Shown piece by piece: positions 15,564 to 23,462 of a stretch of DNA of 47,853 nucleotides (positions are counted from its first letter, which is position 1; every line of letters begins with the position of its first letter). The position numbers were made by a program, and so were the translations under genes. The notes beneath the pieces are model-generated. The model made no database searches. It had not been told where the DNA came from and was given only the letters and a program-made list of their open reading frames with translations. This stretch comes from a virus: the IMG/VR virus record IMGVR_UViG_3300037010_001860, positions 1 to 47,853 of that record. One strand, written 5' to 3'.

Positions 15564-16145
15564 ATGGACAATAGGACGAAATATTATCTGATCGGGGGAG
15601 TTGTTGTGGTTATTGCAGCCACAGTAGCGATTGTGAATTTCTCCTGGGCATTGCTGAAGCCAGTGGTGAGTGAGCCAAAGCCGGATGTTGCGGTACTGGC
15701 AGCGGCGGCCCCACAGGTGCGCAGGGATGTAACGGAAGATGTAGTGGTGCCTGCTGCAAAGGTGCGAGCGTACAGGCCGGCGGTGAAGCACAAGTTGAAA
15801 CTTCCACAGACCGTACAGGATGACGCGGCGCAGTCGGTTGTGAGTGCGAGCCAGGTGGCAGCAAATGACCATCCGCAAACTGTAACTGCGGTGTTGGACA
15901 CAACGACTGGAGTCACCACGCAGTATGTGAAGGAAGAGCCACTGCCTTGGGTGGGTGTGCAGCAGCACTCAGAGGCGGGGATGTATGCTGGGGTGCAGGG
16001 TGGGATGCCAGCAGTGAAGGCGTATGTACGGCAGGAATTACTGCAAGTGAAAGCCCTGCACTTGGGAGCTATTGCTGAAGCTACACAAGTGCAGGGGAGA
16101 AGGCTGGATACCTTTGCGGGATTTGGTGTCTGGGCTAGGTGGTAG
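15564..16145 (+). CDS. Membrane-anchored protein of the lysis region (193 aa)
   Basis: One N-terminal membrane helix (about residues 8-28) after a short charged head is followed by an Ala/Val/Lys-rich, probably periplasmic linker. The conserved C-terminal domain contains A-V-L-D-T-T-T-G-V-T-T-Q-Y, L-L-Q-V-K-A-L-H and G-F-G-V-W-A-R-W. Similar C-terminal domains occur in other phage lysis cassettes without a known role. An inner-membrane spanin-like function is possible from topology and position. It is the last plus-strand gene; its stop is eight bases from the stop of the convergent polymerase gene, with no clear terminator between them. Confidence 0.6.
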   Translation: MDNRTKYYLIGGVVVVIAATVAIVNFSWALLKPVVSEPKPDVAVLAAAAPQVRRDVTEDVVVPAAKVRAYRPAVKHKLKLPQTVQDDAAQSVVSASQVAANDHPQTVTAVLDTTTGVTTQYVKEEPLPWVGVQQHSEAGMYAGVQGGMPAVKAYVRQELLQVKALHLGAIAEATQVQGRRLDTFAGFGVWARW

Positions 16146-16153
16146 CCAGTAGC

Positions 16154-18547
16154 CTACTCACAATCCCCCCAGCTTTTCTCACTACTGACAATCCCCACCG
16201 GAATCACAAGCGGGTCACTATAGGGAATAACAATCTGCGCTTCCTCTACGATTCTCTCCAGCCAGTGCTCCTTGCCTTCTATGGGTACCTGCCCCATCAG
16301 GGAGTCATGGACTTGGAGTAGGACTTCAGCCTCCGGCAAGTTGTTGTGGATGTTGACATAGGCACGATTGATGAGACAGCCTACTGTTGACTGTGGTATC
16401 CATGCGACTGCCTGATTGAAGATAGTCCCTTCTATCTTGTCGAAGAAGTGTATGCGATAGCCAAAGGCATTTTGCACGTACCGGCGACCACTGACCTGCT
16501 TCTTGATATCCTCTTGCCAGCGTTTGATTTCCGGTGCAAGCCCGAAGTACCATTTCTGGATTCGCTCTGTTTCATGCACAAGCAGTCCGATGCGCGGGGC
16601 AATGCCATCCGCGGTTCCCAGATAGTTTGTTCCATGGCACAGTGATTTGAACATGCCATATTCCCTGGGATGTGACTTCTTTGTCATGCTGGGGTTGTGG
16701 TAATACTCCCGCATGACTTCAATGTAAGGCTTCCTGCCATTGGCGAAGTGGTCTTTCATCCACTTGCAGTCACTCTCCCATGTCACAATTCGCAAGTCGG
16801 CACTGTCTAGGTCAATGTCGAACATGGCCATGCCGGGGTCTGGGATGAAGAGTTTGCGGACATTCGGCAGGGACAGGCCGCCGCCTTCGACTTCACCGCC
16901 CTTCGGGATGTTCTGGCAATTCAGCCCGGAACCAAAAGCATTCTTGCTAGAGGCGAACCTGTAAGTTTCAGTCCCACAGATATTGAAAGTGGTGCGGATG
17001 CGGCCATCTGTGTCCAGCTGCGCCTCCACGAAAGTTGAGTTGAAAACTCCCAGAGAGCGCAGTTCAGAGATCGTGCGGGTGAGGGGCTGAAGTATCGGCT
17101 CCCGCATTGCGAGCTTGTGCAGGGCTTCATCATTGGTTGTAGGTGACATGCCGCCTTCTGCGTTCCGCTTGAGCACTTTCTTCTGCGCGAGTTCTTCATA
17201 GAAAAGTTCCTGCATCTGCTTGGGGGAACGGATGTTGACTGGATGGCCAAGAACTTCCGCCATCCAGGTTTCTCGGGCAGCCCGTGCCTGTAGAAGTTCC
17301 TGGGAAAAGGCAGCACGCCTGCGCGTATCCATACGAATCCCACGATTCATGGTCTTGAGAACACAGGGGGCGAGAGATTGCTGAAAGGCATTGACAGCTT
17401 CGAGCTTAAGGGACTTTACAACCTGTGTTAGAACTTCATGGATCGCAAGAGTGCGCAGGGAGTCTGTGCAGTTGTAAATCCAATACTTGTCCTCACCTTC
17501 TCCTTTGGGGCCGTCAGTCCAATTAGTACGGTCATCCTTCCAGTACAGGTGATCCTCCAGATACATCGAAGAGAGGAAGGCCAGATTTTTCGGAAGGTTG
17601 GAGAAGCAGGAGTGCTGCTGAATCATCGTGTCTTGCACGTCCGGACAGAGAAAGTGCCAATAGCGATAGATGTACTGCGCATCGTAGTTCCAGTTCTGCC
17701 CGATGATCTGCACCAGTGACATGAGGCGAATCATGCGGAGTACGAGCTGGGATTCTTCTTCCAGAGTCCAGTAGCCTTCATCAGAGTGTTGGCACATGAG
17801 AGGGATGCAAATGGCTTCTGAGGAACTCCATGCGAAGGCGATGCAGGCAATGTGCCCTGCACGGGTTTCAATATCAGTGCCGAGTTTGAGCTTGTGACCA
17901 GCACTGAGAGCGGCTGAGGCAGAAGTGATGAGGGAATCCAGGGTGTCGGTAGCTTGGGAATAACTTGGGCGTATTACAAGATTGTAATCCGTGCGAGAAA
18001 CCCGCGGATTGTCCTTGTGCCTGGCCACCCGCTTCAGGTCATGCAGCAGAATCGGGCGCAGATTCCATTGCATATTCAGAAGTGCCGGGGAGATTGTAGG
18101 GATGACTTTCAAACCTGGAATAAGCGTGGAGACCATCACAGACGACCTCCAGTTCATCGCACCCCACTCCCCAGTGAGTGCCCACAGCGCCAAGTCTCCA
18201 ATGGCACAGACAACATTGGGTTTGAGGGCCAGGAGTTCCTGCCGTAGCCGCTCAATCCCTTCTACTACCTGGGGTAGTACCATCCTGCCGTTGCAATAGA
18301 CATGGGCTGGGGTAATGTCTTTTTTCTTCAGCGCTACAAGTCCTCCAGTCCTGCCGGAAGGCGCCTTGGAAGTGCATACCATTGTCAGGTAACAACTCTC
18401 CCTTGGAATTCCAGCCTCCCGCATGAGTTTCGTGAGTTCTATCCCAGGCATACCCCGGAATGGTTCCCCTGTGGCGATATCCTGTTCATGCGGGAACTCT
18501 CCTACTATTGCTATGGCCGCATTATTCGGCCCGACTGCGCGTATCAT
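16154..18547 (-). CDS. UDG-like domain fused to family A DNA polymerase (797 aa)
   Basis: Residues about 10-175 resemble a uracil-DNA-glycosylase superfamily domain (VGEFPHEQDxxTGEPFRGMPG at 15-35, AIGDLALWAL, KVIPTISPALL). It lacks the N-terminal cysteines of iron-sulfur family 4 enzymes, so activity is uncertain. Then come the 3'-5' exonuclease motifs (TDIETRAG with Asp225/Glu227, NWNYDAQYI, YNCTDSLRT) and polymerase motifs A (FDIDLDSADLR), B (MFKSLCHGTNYLG) and C (LLQVHDSLMGQ). The O-helix has His where E. coli Pol I has Phe762, motif C is His-Asp-Ser instead of His-Asp-Glu, and Asp replaces the motif A Glu710. Residues 183-196, between the two domains, are encoded by palindrome copy 4. 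AGGAG precedes the start. Confidence 0.88.
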   Translation of the reverse strand: MIRAVGPNNAAIAIVGEFPHEQDIATGEPFRGMPGIELTKLMREAGIPRESCYLTMVCTSKAPSGRTGGLVALKKKDITPAHVYCNGRMVLPQVVEGIERLRQELLALKPNVVCAIGDLALWALTGEWGAMNWRSSVMVSTLIPGLKVIPTISPALLNMQWNLRPILLHDLKRVARHKDNPRVSRTDYNLVIRPSYSQATDTLDSLITSASAALSAGHKLKLGTDIETRAGHIACIAFAWSSSEAICIPLMCQHSDEGYWTLEEESQLVLRMIRLMSLVQIIGQNWNYDAQYIYRYWHFLCPDVQDTMIQQHSCFSNLPKNLAFLSSMYLEDHLYWKDDRTNWTDGPKGEGEDKYWIYNCTDSLRTLAIHEVLTQVVKSLKLEAVNAFQQSLAPCVLKTMNRGIRMDTRRRAAFSQELLQARAARETWMAEVLGHPVNIRSPKQMQELFYEELAQKKVLKRNAEGGMSPTTNDEALHKLAMREPILQPLTRTISELRSLGVFNSTFVEAQLDTDGRIRTTFNICGTETYRFASSKNAFGSGLNCQNIPKGGEVEGGGLSLPNVRKLFIPDPGMAMFDIDLDSADLRIVTWESDCKWMKDHFANGRKPYIEVMREYYHNPSMTKKSHPREYGMFKSLCHGTNYLGTADGIAPRIGLLVHETERIQKWYFGLAPEIKRWQEDIKKQVSGRRYVQNAFGYRIHFFDKIEGTIFNQAVAWIPQSTVGCLINRAYVNIHNNLPEAEVLLQVHDSLMGQVPIEGKEHWLERIVEEAQIVIPYSDPLVIPVGIVSSEKSWGDCE
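17960..18001. repeat. 42-base palindrome family, copy 4 (in frame inside the DNA polymerase gene)
   Basis: On the minus strand it reads GTTTCTCGCACGGATTAC, loop, then GTAATACGCCCAAGTTAT, a clear family member. It starts and ends on codon boundaries and encodes polymerase residues 183-196. It lies between the glycosylase-like domain and exonuclease motif I, so it is tolerated as an inter-domain linker. Confidence 0.88.
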
Positions 18548-18591
18548 ATGACTATAACTCCTGCGTGTGTGTATGAGGGGGGGGGCAGCTT

Positions 18592-19971
18592 TTACATCCT
18601 CATCAAAGCTGCCAGTTCATCTCCCAACACCTTTCCAGTGGTAACAGGAGGATTTCTGTCGGCTTCCTCCACATCTTTCAGCCGCTGCAGGCACACTCCA
18701 TAGTATTCCTTGGAGGCTTCCAGCACCGTTGCTTTGCACTTCTTGGCATGAGCGGCTGGGATGAGAGTGCCAGTGCCTCCGAAGGAATCCAACACCTCAT
18801 CCCCAGGTCGCACACTTCGCATTAGCAGATTCTCATAGAGTGCGACCGGCTTTTGCGCACCGTGCTGCAAGCCCATGTCGGCAGTTGTAGCGATAATGTC
18901 AGGGTAGATTGCTGTGGTCTTTTTATGCCCTTTGATCGCGTACAGGATGCACTCATACTGCCGGCGCGGGCCTTCTTCAGGGAGTGGGACTCTGCCACTG
19001 TTGGGCTTCGTGTGCAGGATTGGTGTGCGGAATACGTACCAGCCTGCGGCTTGCATCAGTGCCTTCAGCTCATGGAACCGGTCGAAGTCGCAGAAGACAT
19101 ATGCGTGGGCCTGGGGCTTCGTGACACGGAAACTCTCTGGGCACCACCGGCGCATTAGCTCTTGCCAGCTTTCGTGACTGTCCTCGTAGTGGTGGCTGCT
19201 ATTGGCCAGTCTTCCCTCCCCGCCATCACCGAAAGCATCAGCCCCCATTCCGTAAGGGGGATCGGTGAGGATGACATCAAAGCGCTCTGCTGGGCATACC
19301 CTAAGCCAGTCAAGGCAGTTGACATTGTGGACTTCGTGGATAGAAGCCTGGAAAGTTCTGCCGACTGCCTCCGCCAGTGCAACATTCTTTGCGCTAGTCT
19401 CCTGTCGCTTGAGAATTTTGAATGCTTCATCAGTGGTTTTGGCCTTTGCAATTTCAGGGTTATGGAGGTGGCTTGCTACTATGATATCTTTGCGCACCTG
19501 ATCTTGGAAGGAGCCGTCACTGCGGCCTTTCACCTCCATCGCTGTATCAGCCACTGTATGGAGCTTTCCAAGGGCTTGGGCTTGCTGGGAGCGGAGCTTG
19601 TGGAGCCTGGCCATAGCACTTGCACGTTCCTGCCAGCTTAAGTCTTTGCGGTGGAGGTTTTCTTCCAGCTCCGCTTCCTCCGCTTCCAGTGGGGAGAGCT
19701 GCCCCAAGGTGACATAGGGCACGAAGCCCTCCGGGACTGGTTGGCTGTTATAGTGGAACTGGCCTCCCAGCATCCACAGGTCAGTGATTGCGCGAAGCCG
19801 CCGCTCACCCGCGACCAGGACAAAGCCTTCTGGAGATTCCCGTACTACCAGTGCATGCATCAGTCCCTTACTGGCAATTGTTGTGCCAAGTTCCGCTAGT
19901 GCCTGTGGGTCAAACTCTTGCCGCTGGCGGTCTTTGGCGATGATGATTTTATCTACTGCGATTAGCTGCAT
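18592..19971 (-). CDS. ParB-like domain fused to DNA methyltransferase (459 aa)
   Basis: Residues 1-110 form a ParB/Srx-like domain with AGERRLRAI (54-62) and an acidic EAEEAELEENLHR helix. A helical linker follows. DPPYGMGADAF (237-247) and SFGGTGTLIPAAH (396-408) are the catalytic and AdoMet-binding motifs of a DNA amino-methyltransferase (N6-adenine or N4-cytosine); the order, catalytic motif before FxGxG, is that of a beta-type enzyme. The probable role is protection of phage DNA from host restriction, with the ParB-like domain giving DNA binding or nuclease activity. The polymerase gene follows after 44 bases that include a run of nine G. Confidence 0.88.
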   Translation of the reverse strand: MQLIAVDKIIIAKDRQRQEFDPQALAELGTTIASKGLMHALVVRESPEGFVLVAGERRLRAITDLWMLGGQFHYNSQPVPEGFVPYVTLGQLSPLEAEEAELEENLHRKDLSWQERASAMARLHKLRSQQAQALGKLHTVADTAMEVKGRSDGSFQDQVRKDIIVASHLHNPEIAKAKTTDEAFKILKRQETSAKNVALAEAVGRTFQASIHEVHNVNCLDWLRVCPAERFDVILTDPPYGMGADAFGDGGEGRLANSSHHYEDSHESWQELMRRWCPESFRVTKPQAHAYVFCDFDRFHELKALMQAAGWYVFRTPILHTKPNSGRVPLPEEGPRRQYECILYAIKGHKKTTAIYPDIIATTADMGLQHGAQKPVALYENLLMRSVRPGDEVLDSFGGTGTLIPAAHAKKCKATVLEASKEYYGVCLQRLKDVEEADRNPPVTTGKVLGDELAALMRM

Positions 19972-20188
19972 TGTGGCCTCACTTATGGCTAAAGGGGATG
20001 GAGAAAATGCCGTGGCTCAATGGCACGGCGCTATAGATCAAGAATGGCTTAGAACCGGCCATTTTTGAGGGATTTATACGGTAATGGGCATCGCCCCATG
20101 ATGCAATAGGCAATGCGCGGAATGAGGGCAAGTTCTGGGAAATTTGAGATATGTTACTGGTGTAAATCATGGGCAAATGCCTTTCATG

Positions 20189-20228
20189 AAAAAAGGGCCA
20201 GAGAGGGAAGGGTAACCCTAACTGGCCC
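20189..20228 (-). terminator. Intrinsic terminator after the DUF669-like gene
   Basis: Minus-strand stem GGGCCAG (20228-20222) with CTGGCCC (20201-20195), a 20-base loop containing a smaller GGGT/ACCC hairpin, followed at once by six T (20194-20189). It lies 33 bases past the stop at 20261. The remaining 217 bases up to the methyltransferase start show no gene I can support. Confidence 0.75.
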
Positions 20229-20260
20229 AAGGCGCTACAACTACGAATTACAGCAGGGGG

Positions 20261-20713
20261 TTACAGCTTGGCAACGCCTTTGACTTCAGCAAACACCTCA
20301 CCGTCATTCTGGCCCATGCGGTGCTTTACACTGACACGGGCAGAGAGGCCGGGCAACATTGCGAAGGAGAAAGGTTCGCTGGGATCGTTTTTGCCGACAG
20401 CTTCGCGCAGGCGGCCCAGGGCTACGTTCTTGCCCTTGGACATATCCAGCGTACCATTAGCATCCAAATCCAGCATAAGTCCCTGCTTGCAGATGACCTC
20501 ATCGCGGCCCAGCTCGGCTTTGACCTGCGTATCTTCGATAGACCAGAAGATGTCCAAGGCAACACCAGAGGATGTGCCGTCTTTCGATTGCCACTGGCGG
20601 GGGGCGATTTTGGAGATAATGGCCATGTATTCGCCAACGGGTACAGGGATTACCTTGGTATCGTTAGCACCAGAGACTGTGGAGTCGAGAAAAGAATTAG
20701 CATCAAAAGTCAT
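20261..20713 (-). CDS. DUF669-like replication/recombination protein (150 aa)
   Basis: The pattern FDANSFLDSTV, then IPVPVGEYMAII, WQSKDGTSSGVALDIFW, and GKNVALGRLREAVGKN matches small phage proteins of the DUF669 type found beside RecA-like ATPases, probably binding single-stranded DNA. No catalytic residues are seen. AGGAA lies upstream of the start, and the 5' leader contains a five-fold TAAGGT repeat. It is flanked by terminators on both sides, so it may form its own transcript or be differentially expressed. Confidence 0.65.
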   Translation of the reverse strand: MTFDANSFLDSTVSGANDTKVIPVPVGEYMAIISKIAPRQWQSKDGTSSGVALDIFWSIEDTQVKAELGRDEVICKQGLMLDLDANGTLDMSKGKNVALGRLREAVGKNDPSEPFSFAMLPGLSARVSVKHRMGQNDGEVFAEVKGVAKL

Positions 20714-20726
20714 GATAGAGTTCCTG

Positions 20727-20755
20727 TAAGGTTAAGGTTAAGGTTAAGGTTAAGG
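20727..20755. repeat. TAAGGT hexamer tandem repeat (about 4.8 units)
   Basis: Four complete TAAGGT units and TAAGG, with no mismatches, lie in the 5' leader of the DUF669-like gene (ACCTTA on the coding strand), 14 bases from its start codon and directly after a terminator. A slippage-prone tract here could tune leader length or folding. Confidence 0.85.
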
Positions 20756-20760
20756 CTGAG

Positions 20761-20790
20761 AAAAACCCCTCTCGATGGTGCGTGAGAGGG
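20761..20790 (-). terminator. Intrinsic terminator after the Sak4-like ATPase gene
   Basis: Minus-strand stem CCCTCTC (20790-20784) with GAGAGGG (20773-20767), ten-base loop, then one G and five T (20765-20761). It sits between the ATPase gene and the TAAGGT leader of the next gene. Confidence 0.7.
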
Positions 20791-20800
20791 TGAGGCTAGT

Positions 20801-20827
20801 CTTGCACCCCTAACGGCAGGGTGCAAG
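20801..20827. other. Nine-base-pair hairpin preceding the terminator
   Basis: CTTGCACCC (20801-20809) pairs perfectly with GGGTGCAAG (20819-20827) around a nine-base loop. It is downstream of the ATPase stop and has no T-run on the minus strand. It may stabilise the mRNA 3' end or act with the following terminator. Confidence 0.6.
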
Positions 20828-20854
20828 AGGAATTGCTACAGTTACGCGCATTGG

Positions 20855-21730
20855 CTACAGTACACCTCCCCGTGATTTCCACTTCCCTATGATAAGCCGG
20901 AAGTCCTGTGGTTGTCCCTGGGCGATGGGGAGATTGCGTGACTTGACGTCAGCGATTGCACTCCCCGTATCCCAGGAAAACTTCGTACCTTCACGGACTG
21001 TAAGGACGACGTCAGAGAACATTGCGGGGAGTTTGGGCGCCAGGGCTTTGCCAAGTGTGCTGATCATAATTTTCACCCCGCCCAGCACCGCGTCAGTCTC
21101 CCGCTCGACATGCGCAATGAGTACAAAGTGACAGCGGCAGTTGTCTGTCCACATGCGCACGATTTTCTCCACCTGGTCTTGCGCGATGCCCCAGTCTGAT
21201 TGATTCTTGACTGGCTTTCCCCCGACGACAAGTGACATTGCTGCACGGGCCAGCCCAGCCATACCGTCCACTACCAGGGCACGGGAAGGTTCCCAGGTAT
21301 CAACACATCCAAACTTCTCCCCTGTGCGGTCATCGGGAAAGTTATTCAGCGCTGCGCACAGAAGGAGGAATTGATTGTGTTTGCTGCGATTTGGGTCAGA
21401 CATTTTAGCAAGGGAATCCAGTGCCATTGTGTTGATCTTTGTCGCGTTGTCCAGAAGCTCACTGAAACTTGCTTTTGGCGCTGCTAATTGGTGCCAGTGA
21501 AGATTCGGGGGGATCTCCTTTCCACGGTCAGTAAAGTAACCGAGCAAGGACTCCAGCCCGGACTCTAAGCCCAGGTAGAATACCTCAACCCCTGCTTCTA
21601 CCAGGGAGCCGATGGAGTAGGTTTTGCCAGTACCTGCTGGCCCCATCAGGAGCACATTGACACCGGAAAGGGCGCTGGGGGCGACGGGGGCGGCAGGTAA
21701 GGTTGTTGATACTGCAACTAGTTCAGTCAT
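20855..21730 (-). CDS. RecA-like phage ATPase, Sak4-like (291 aa)
   Basis: Walker A GPAGTGKT is at residues 30-37. A Walker B-like stretch (RALVVDGMAGL) and a C-terminal RecA-like core follow. The overall pattern (LLMGPAGTGKTYSIGSLVEAG, YLGLESGLESLL) is that of phage nucleotide-binding proteins of the Sak4 group, implicated in single-strand annealing recombination. Its neighbours fit: a DUF669-like protein downstream and a PD-(D/E)XK nuclease upstream. The ATG overlaps the stop of a 52-residue membrane protein gene (ATGA), so the two are translationally coupled. Confidence 0.8.
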   Translation of the reverse strand: MTELVAVSTTLPAAPVAPSALSGVNVLLMGPAGTGKTYSIGSLVEAGVEVFYLGLESGLESLLGYFTDRGKEIPPNLHWHQLAAPKASFSELLDNATKINTMALDSLAKMSDPNRSKHNQFLLLCAALNNFPDDRTGEKFGCVDTWEPSRALVVDGMAGLARAAMSLVVGGKPVKNQSDWGIAQDQVEKIVRMWTDNCRCHFVLIAHVERETDAVLGGVKIMISTLGKALAPKLPAMFSDVVLTVREGTKFSWDTGSAIADVKSRNLPIAQGQPQDFRLIIGKWKSRGGVL

Positions 21731-21885
21731 AGTTTTTTCCTCTGTTGTAAATAGTTAAGATATTTGTGGTATCTGCGGGTTCTGTACACCTGCCAACCTA
21801 CCAGCAGTACGGCCACAACCCATAAAACACCGACCACAGCCCATAAGATTACTGCAAGTCTCAGACAAATTCCAATAGTATTCAT
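21727..21885 (-). CDS. Small membrane protein coupled to the ATPase (52 aa)
   Basis: The start has a good GGAGG in its leader, and the stop overlaps the ATPase start as ATGA. After MNTIGICLRL there is a long hydrophobic segment (about residues 9-32, rich in Val, Leu and Trp), then a basic tail (residues 35-52: R-T-R-R-Y-H-K..., Q-Q-R-K-K-L), giving a single-pass topology. The first 18 residues resemble those of the 26-residue ORF just upstream. Function unknown; a role in membrane association of replication or in host takeover would be speculation. Confidence 0.65.
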   Translation of the reverse strand: MNTIGICLRLAVILWAVVGVLWVVAVLLVGWQVYRTRRYHKYLNYLQQRKKL

Positions 21886-21921
21886 GGCCACAATCCTCCC
21901 TGTGGGGAATAGTCAAAAGGC

Positions 21922-22002
21922 TCAGCGAGATAGCACCTGCACGGCTTCTACTATAGCCCAGATGAACAACGCAAGCCTCAAGCAAATAATTACAGTAGTC
22001 AT
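21922..22002 (-). CDS. 26-residue membrane peptide, paralogue of the next gene
   Basis: It has an AAGGAAA ribosome binding site. The sequence MTTVIICLRLALFIWAIVEA shares the M-x-T-x-x-I-C-L-R-L-A-x-x-x-W-A-x-V pattern with the 52-residue neighbour, which suggests a local duplication. The product would be almost only a membrane helix with a short polar end. The pattern similarity supports translation, but the length makes the call tentative. Confidence 0.45.
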   Translation of the reverse strand: MTTVIICLRLALFIWAIVEAVQVLSR

Positions 22003-22036
22003 GGTAGTGCTTTCCTTCTGGGGGACTGTGGGCCTG

Positions 22037-22408
22037 CTAACCTGCCAGCAGGACATTTTCCGCGTAACTCAGATGACGCTCAAACTCCCATCGCACCAAC
22101 TCCTCAGGGAACAACTCTGAAAACTCTGCATCCCACAGCAACATCAAAGAGCCGGGAACTGCCCAAGGGTGCTTTGGATGTTTTCGACAGGGAGTTTCGA
22201 TGCACCGAAAAGTCCCTGCCATTGAGCCTCCCCCTTCTACCGGGCACCTGGCCCACACCTCCGCACAAATCGGACAGAAGTACGCATAGGAACGTGGAGC
22301 TGCGTATTCCTCATGGATATGGATACCACCACGTTGGCAACTGCCGAAGTAGTGGTTCTCCACAAAGAAATGCTGAGTGTAGGGGAGTGGGGATGGGAGC
22401 ACAGCCAT
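22037..22408 (-). CDS. Small zinc-binding-type protein, unknown (123 aa)
   Basis: The ATG at 22408 begins one base after the nuclease stop and is preceded by a G-rich stretch; a longer frame extends upstream into the nuclease gene but has no reason to be used. Residues 30-70 contain YFCPICAEVWARCPV and CIETPCRKH, giving at least five Cys and several His that could hold a zinc ion. The C-terminus is acidic and amphipathic. No family with a known function recognised. Confidence 0.6.
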   Translation of the reverse strand: MAVLPSPLPYTQHFFVENHYFGSCQRGGIHIHEEYAAPRSYAYFCPICAEVWARCPVEGGGSMAGTFRCIETPCRKHPKHPWAVPGSLMLLWDAEFSELFPEELVRWEFERHLSYAENVLLAG

Positions 22409-22409
22409 C

Positions 22410-23462
22410 TTAACCCCCAAGCATTCCAGAGAGTTCCTCGGAGAGGCTCGCAGCCTGTTCCGGGGAAACCCCTCCTGGAAGCTCCGGTGCTGGTGCTTCG
22501 CCTCCCCCACGCACATGCCCCCAGCTTTCTTCATACTCTTTCACACTGAGTTCCCGGCGCGCCAATGGATCCCAGACTCGCTGCTCGAAGTTCACAGGAA
22601 GCCAATCATCTGGCTGCGAGCTCTTACAGACAGCCACAAAGGGGCAGCCACCGTACTCCATACATCCTGCATCGAGAGAGAAGTCCCAATAGCCTTCCTT
22701 CCAGCATTGAATCATCCGCTCCACATCCCGAAGCACCTGCTGTTCCCATCGCTCTATCTCATACTTGCTACGATACGTGGGAACTTCCATTGTGTCGTAC
22801 TTGGTTTTCAGGATGCTCACCCCGCGAACGATGCTCCCTTTTGCCTGAATCCCATGCCTTGCAGCAGCCCACTGGTACCCGGTGAACTGTGACCGCATCT
22901 CCCACTGCCGTGCGAAGGTAGCTCCAAGGCTGGAAGTGGTTTTTTCGTCGTAGATGAAGATGCCATCCATGCGCTCAGCGATCTGGTCACTTCGGCCAGT
23001 GTAAAGGATAGGATCGCCTGTGACTGGATGCGCAATGTCGAGAGGTTCGGCGAAGCTGAACTCAATGCCTTTGTGGCCATTGGCGAAGGTGACTGGTTCC
23101 GCCCCATCAGCACCGAGAGGGTACATGGAGAAGTAATATTCCAGCGCTCCGCACATGCGCTCCAGAGATTTGGGGGAATCTGGAGGACAGGGGAAGTCGC
23201 CATAGTGCGCGATAAGAGCTGCAAGGCCGATGCCTTCGGCATCCTCTGCGCTTCGTCCTTCTATGAAAAAAGCCCTGCGAGCGGCTTCGATCCCAGATGC
23301 AAAAGCCCCGCCAGCAATAAGATGCACGGAAGGAAAGCGGGATTTCCAGTGCTGCACGTATTGTCGAAAGGCTTTTTGCGGGCAGCTGCGGAAAGCCGAC
23401 AGGATGGTGCTGTCCAGAGTGTGTGGGAACATGGGGCGGGTGCTGGTGCTTGCGCTGGTCAT
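22410..23462 (-). CDS. PD-(D/E)XK nuclease with iron-sulfur-type cysteines (350 aa)
   Basis: Asp159 in GRSDQI and the Asp-Glu-Lys at 172-174 (IYDEKTT) form the PD-(D/E)XK core of RecB/Cas4-like nucleases. Cys27 near the N-terminus together with Cys267, Cys273 and Cys279 (AGCMEYGGCPFVAVC) matches the split four-cysteine arrangement that holds a 4Fe-4S cluster in Cas4 and AddB. The likely role is end resection or processing of DNA in recombination with the downstream ATPase and DUF669-like protein. The C-terminal 40 residues are Pro/Gly/Glu-rich. The start overlaps the preceding gene's stop. Confidence 0.82.
   Translation of the reverse strand: MTSASTSTRPMFPHTLDSTILSAFRSCPQKAFRQYVQHWKSRFPSVHLIAGGAFASGIEAARRAFFIEGRSAEDAEGIGLAALIAHYGDFPCPPDSPKSLERMCGALEYYFSMYPLGADGAEPVTFANGHKGIEFSFAEPLDIAHPVTGDPILYTGRSDQIAERMDGIFIYDEKTTSSLGATFARQWEMRSQFTGYQWAAARHGIQAKGSIVRGVSILKTKYDTMEVPTYRSKYEIERWEQQVLRDVERMIQCWKEGYWDFSLDAGCMEYGGCPFVAVCKSSQPDDWLPVNFEQRVWDPLARRELSVKEYEESWGHVRGGGEAPAPELPGGVSPEQAASLSEELSGMLGG

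Noticed and set aside
19979-20230. 83-residue minus-strand frame between methyltransferase and DUF669-like genes
   Set aside because: It runs through a strong intrinsic terminator (20189-20228) that ends the upstream gene's transcript.
21755-21985. 76-residue minus-strand frame upstream of the ATPase
   Set aside because: The two membrane ORFs in another frame have ribosome binding sites, mutual similarity and coupling to the ATPase, so they are preferred.
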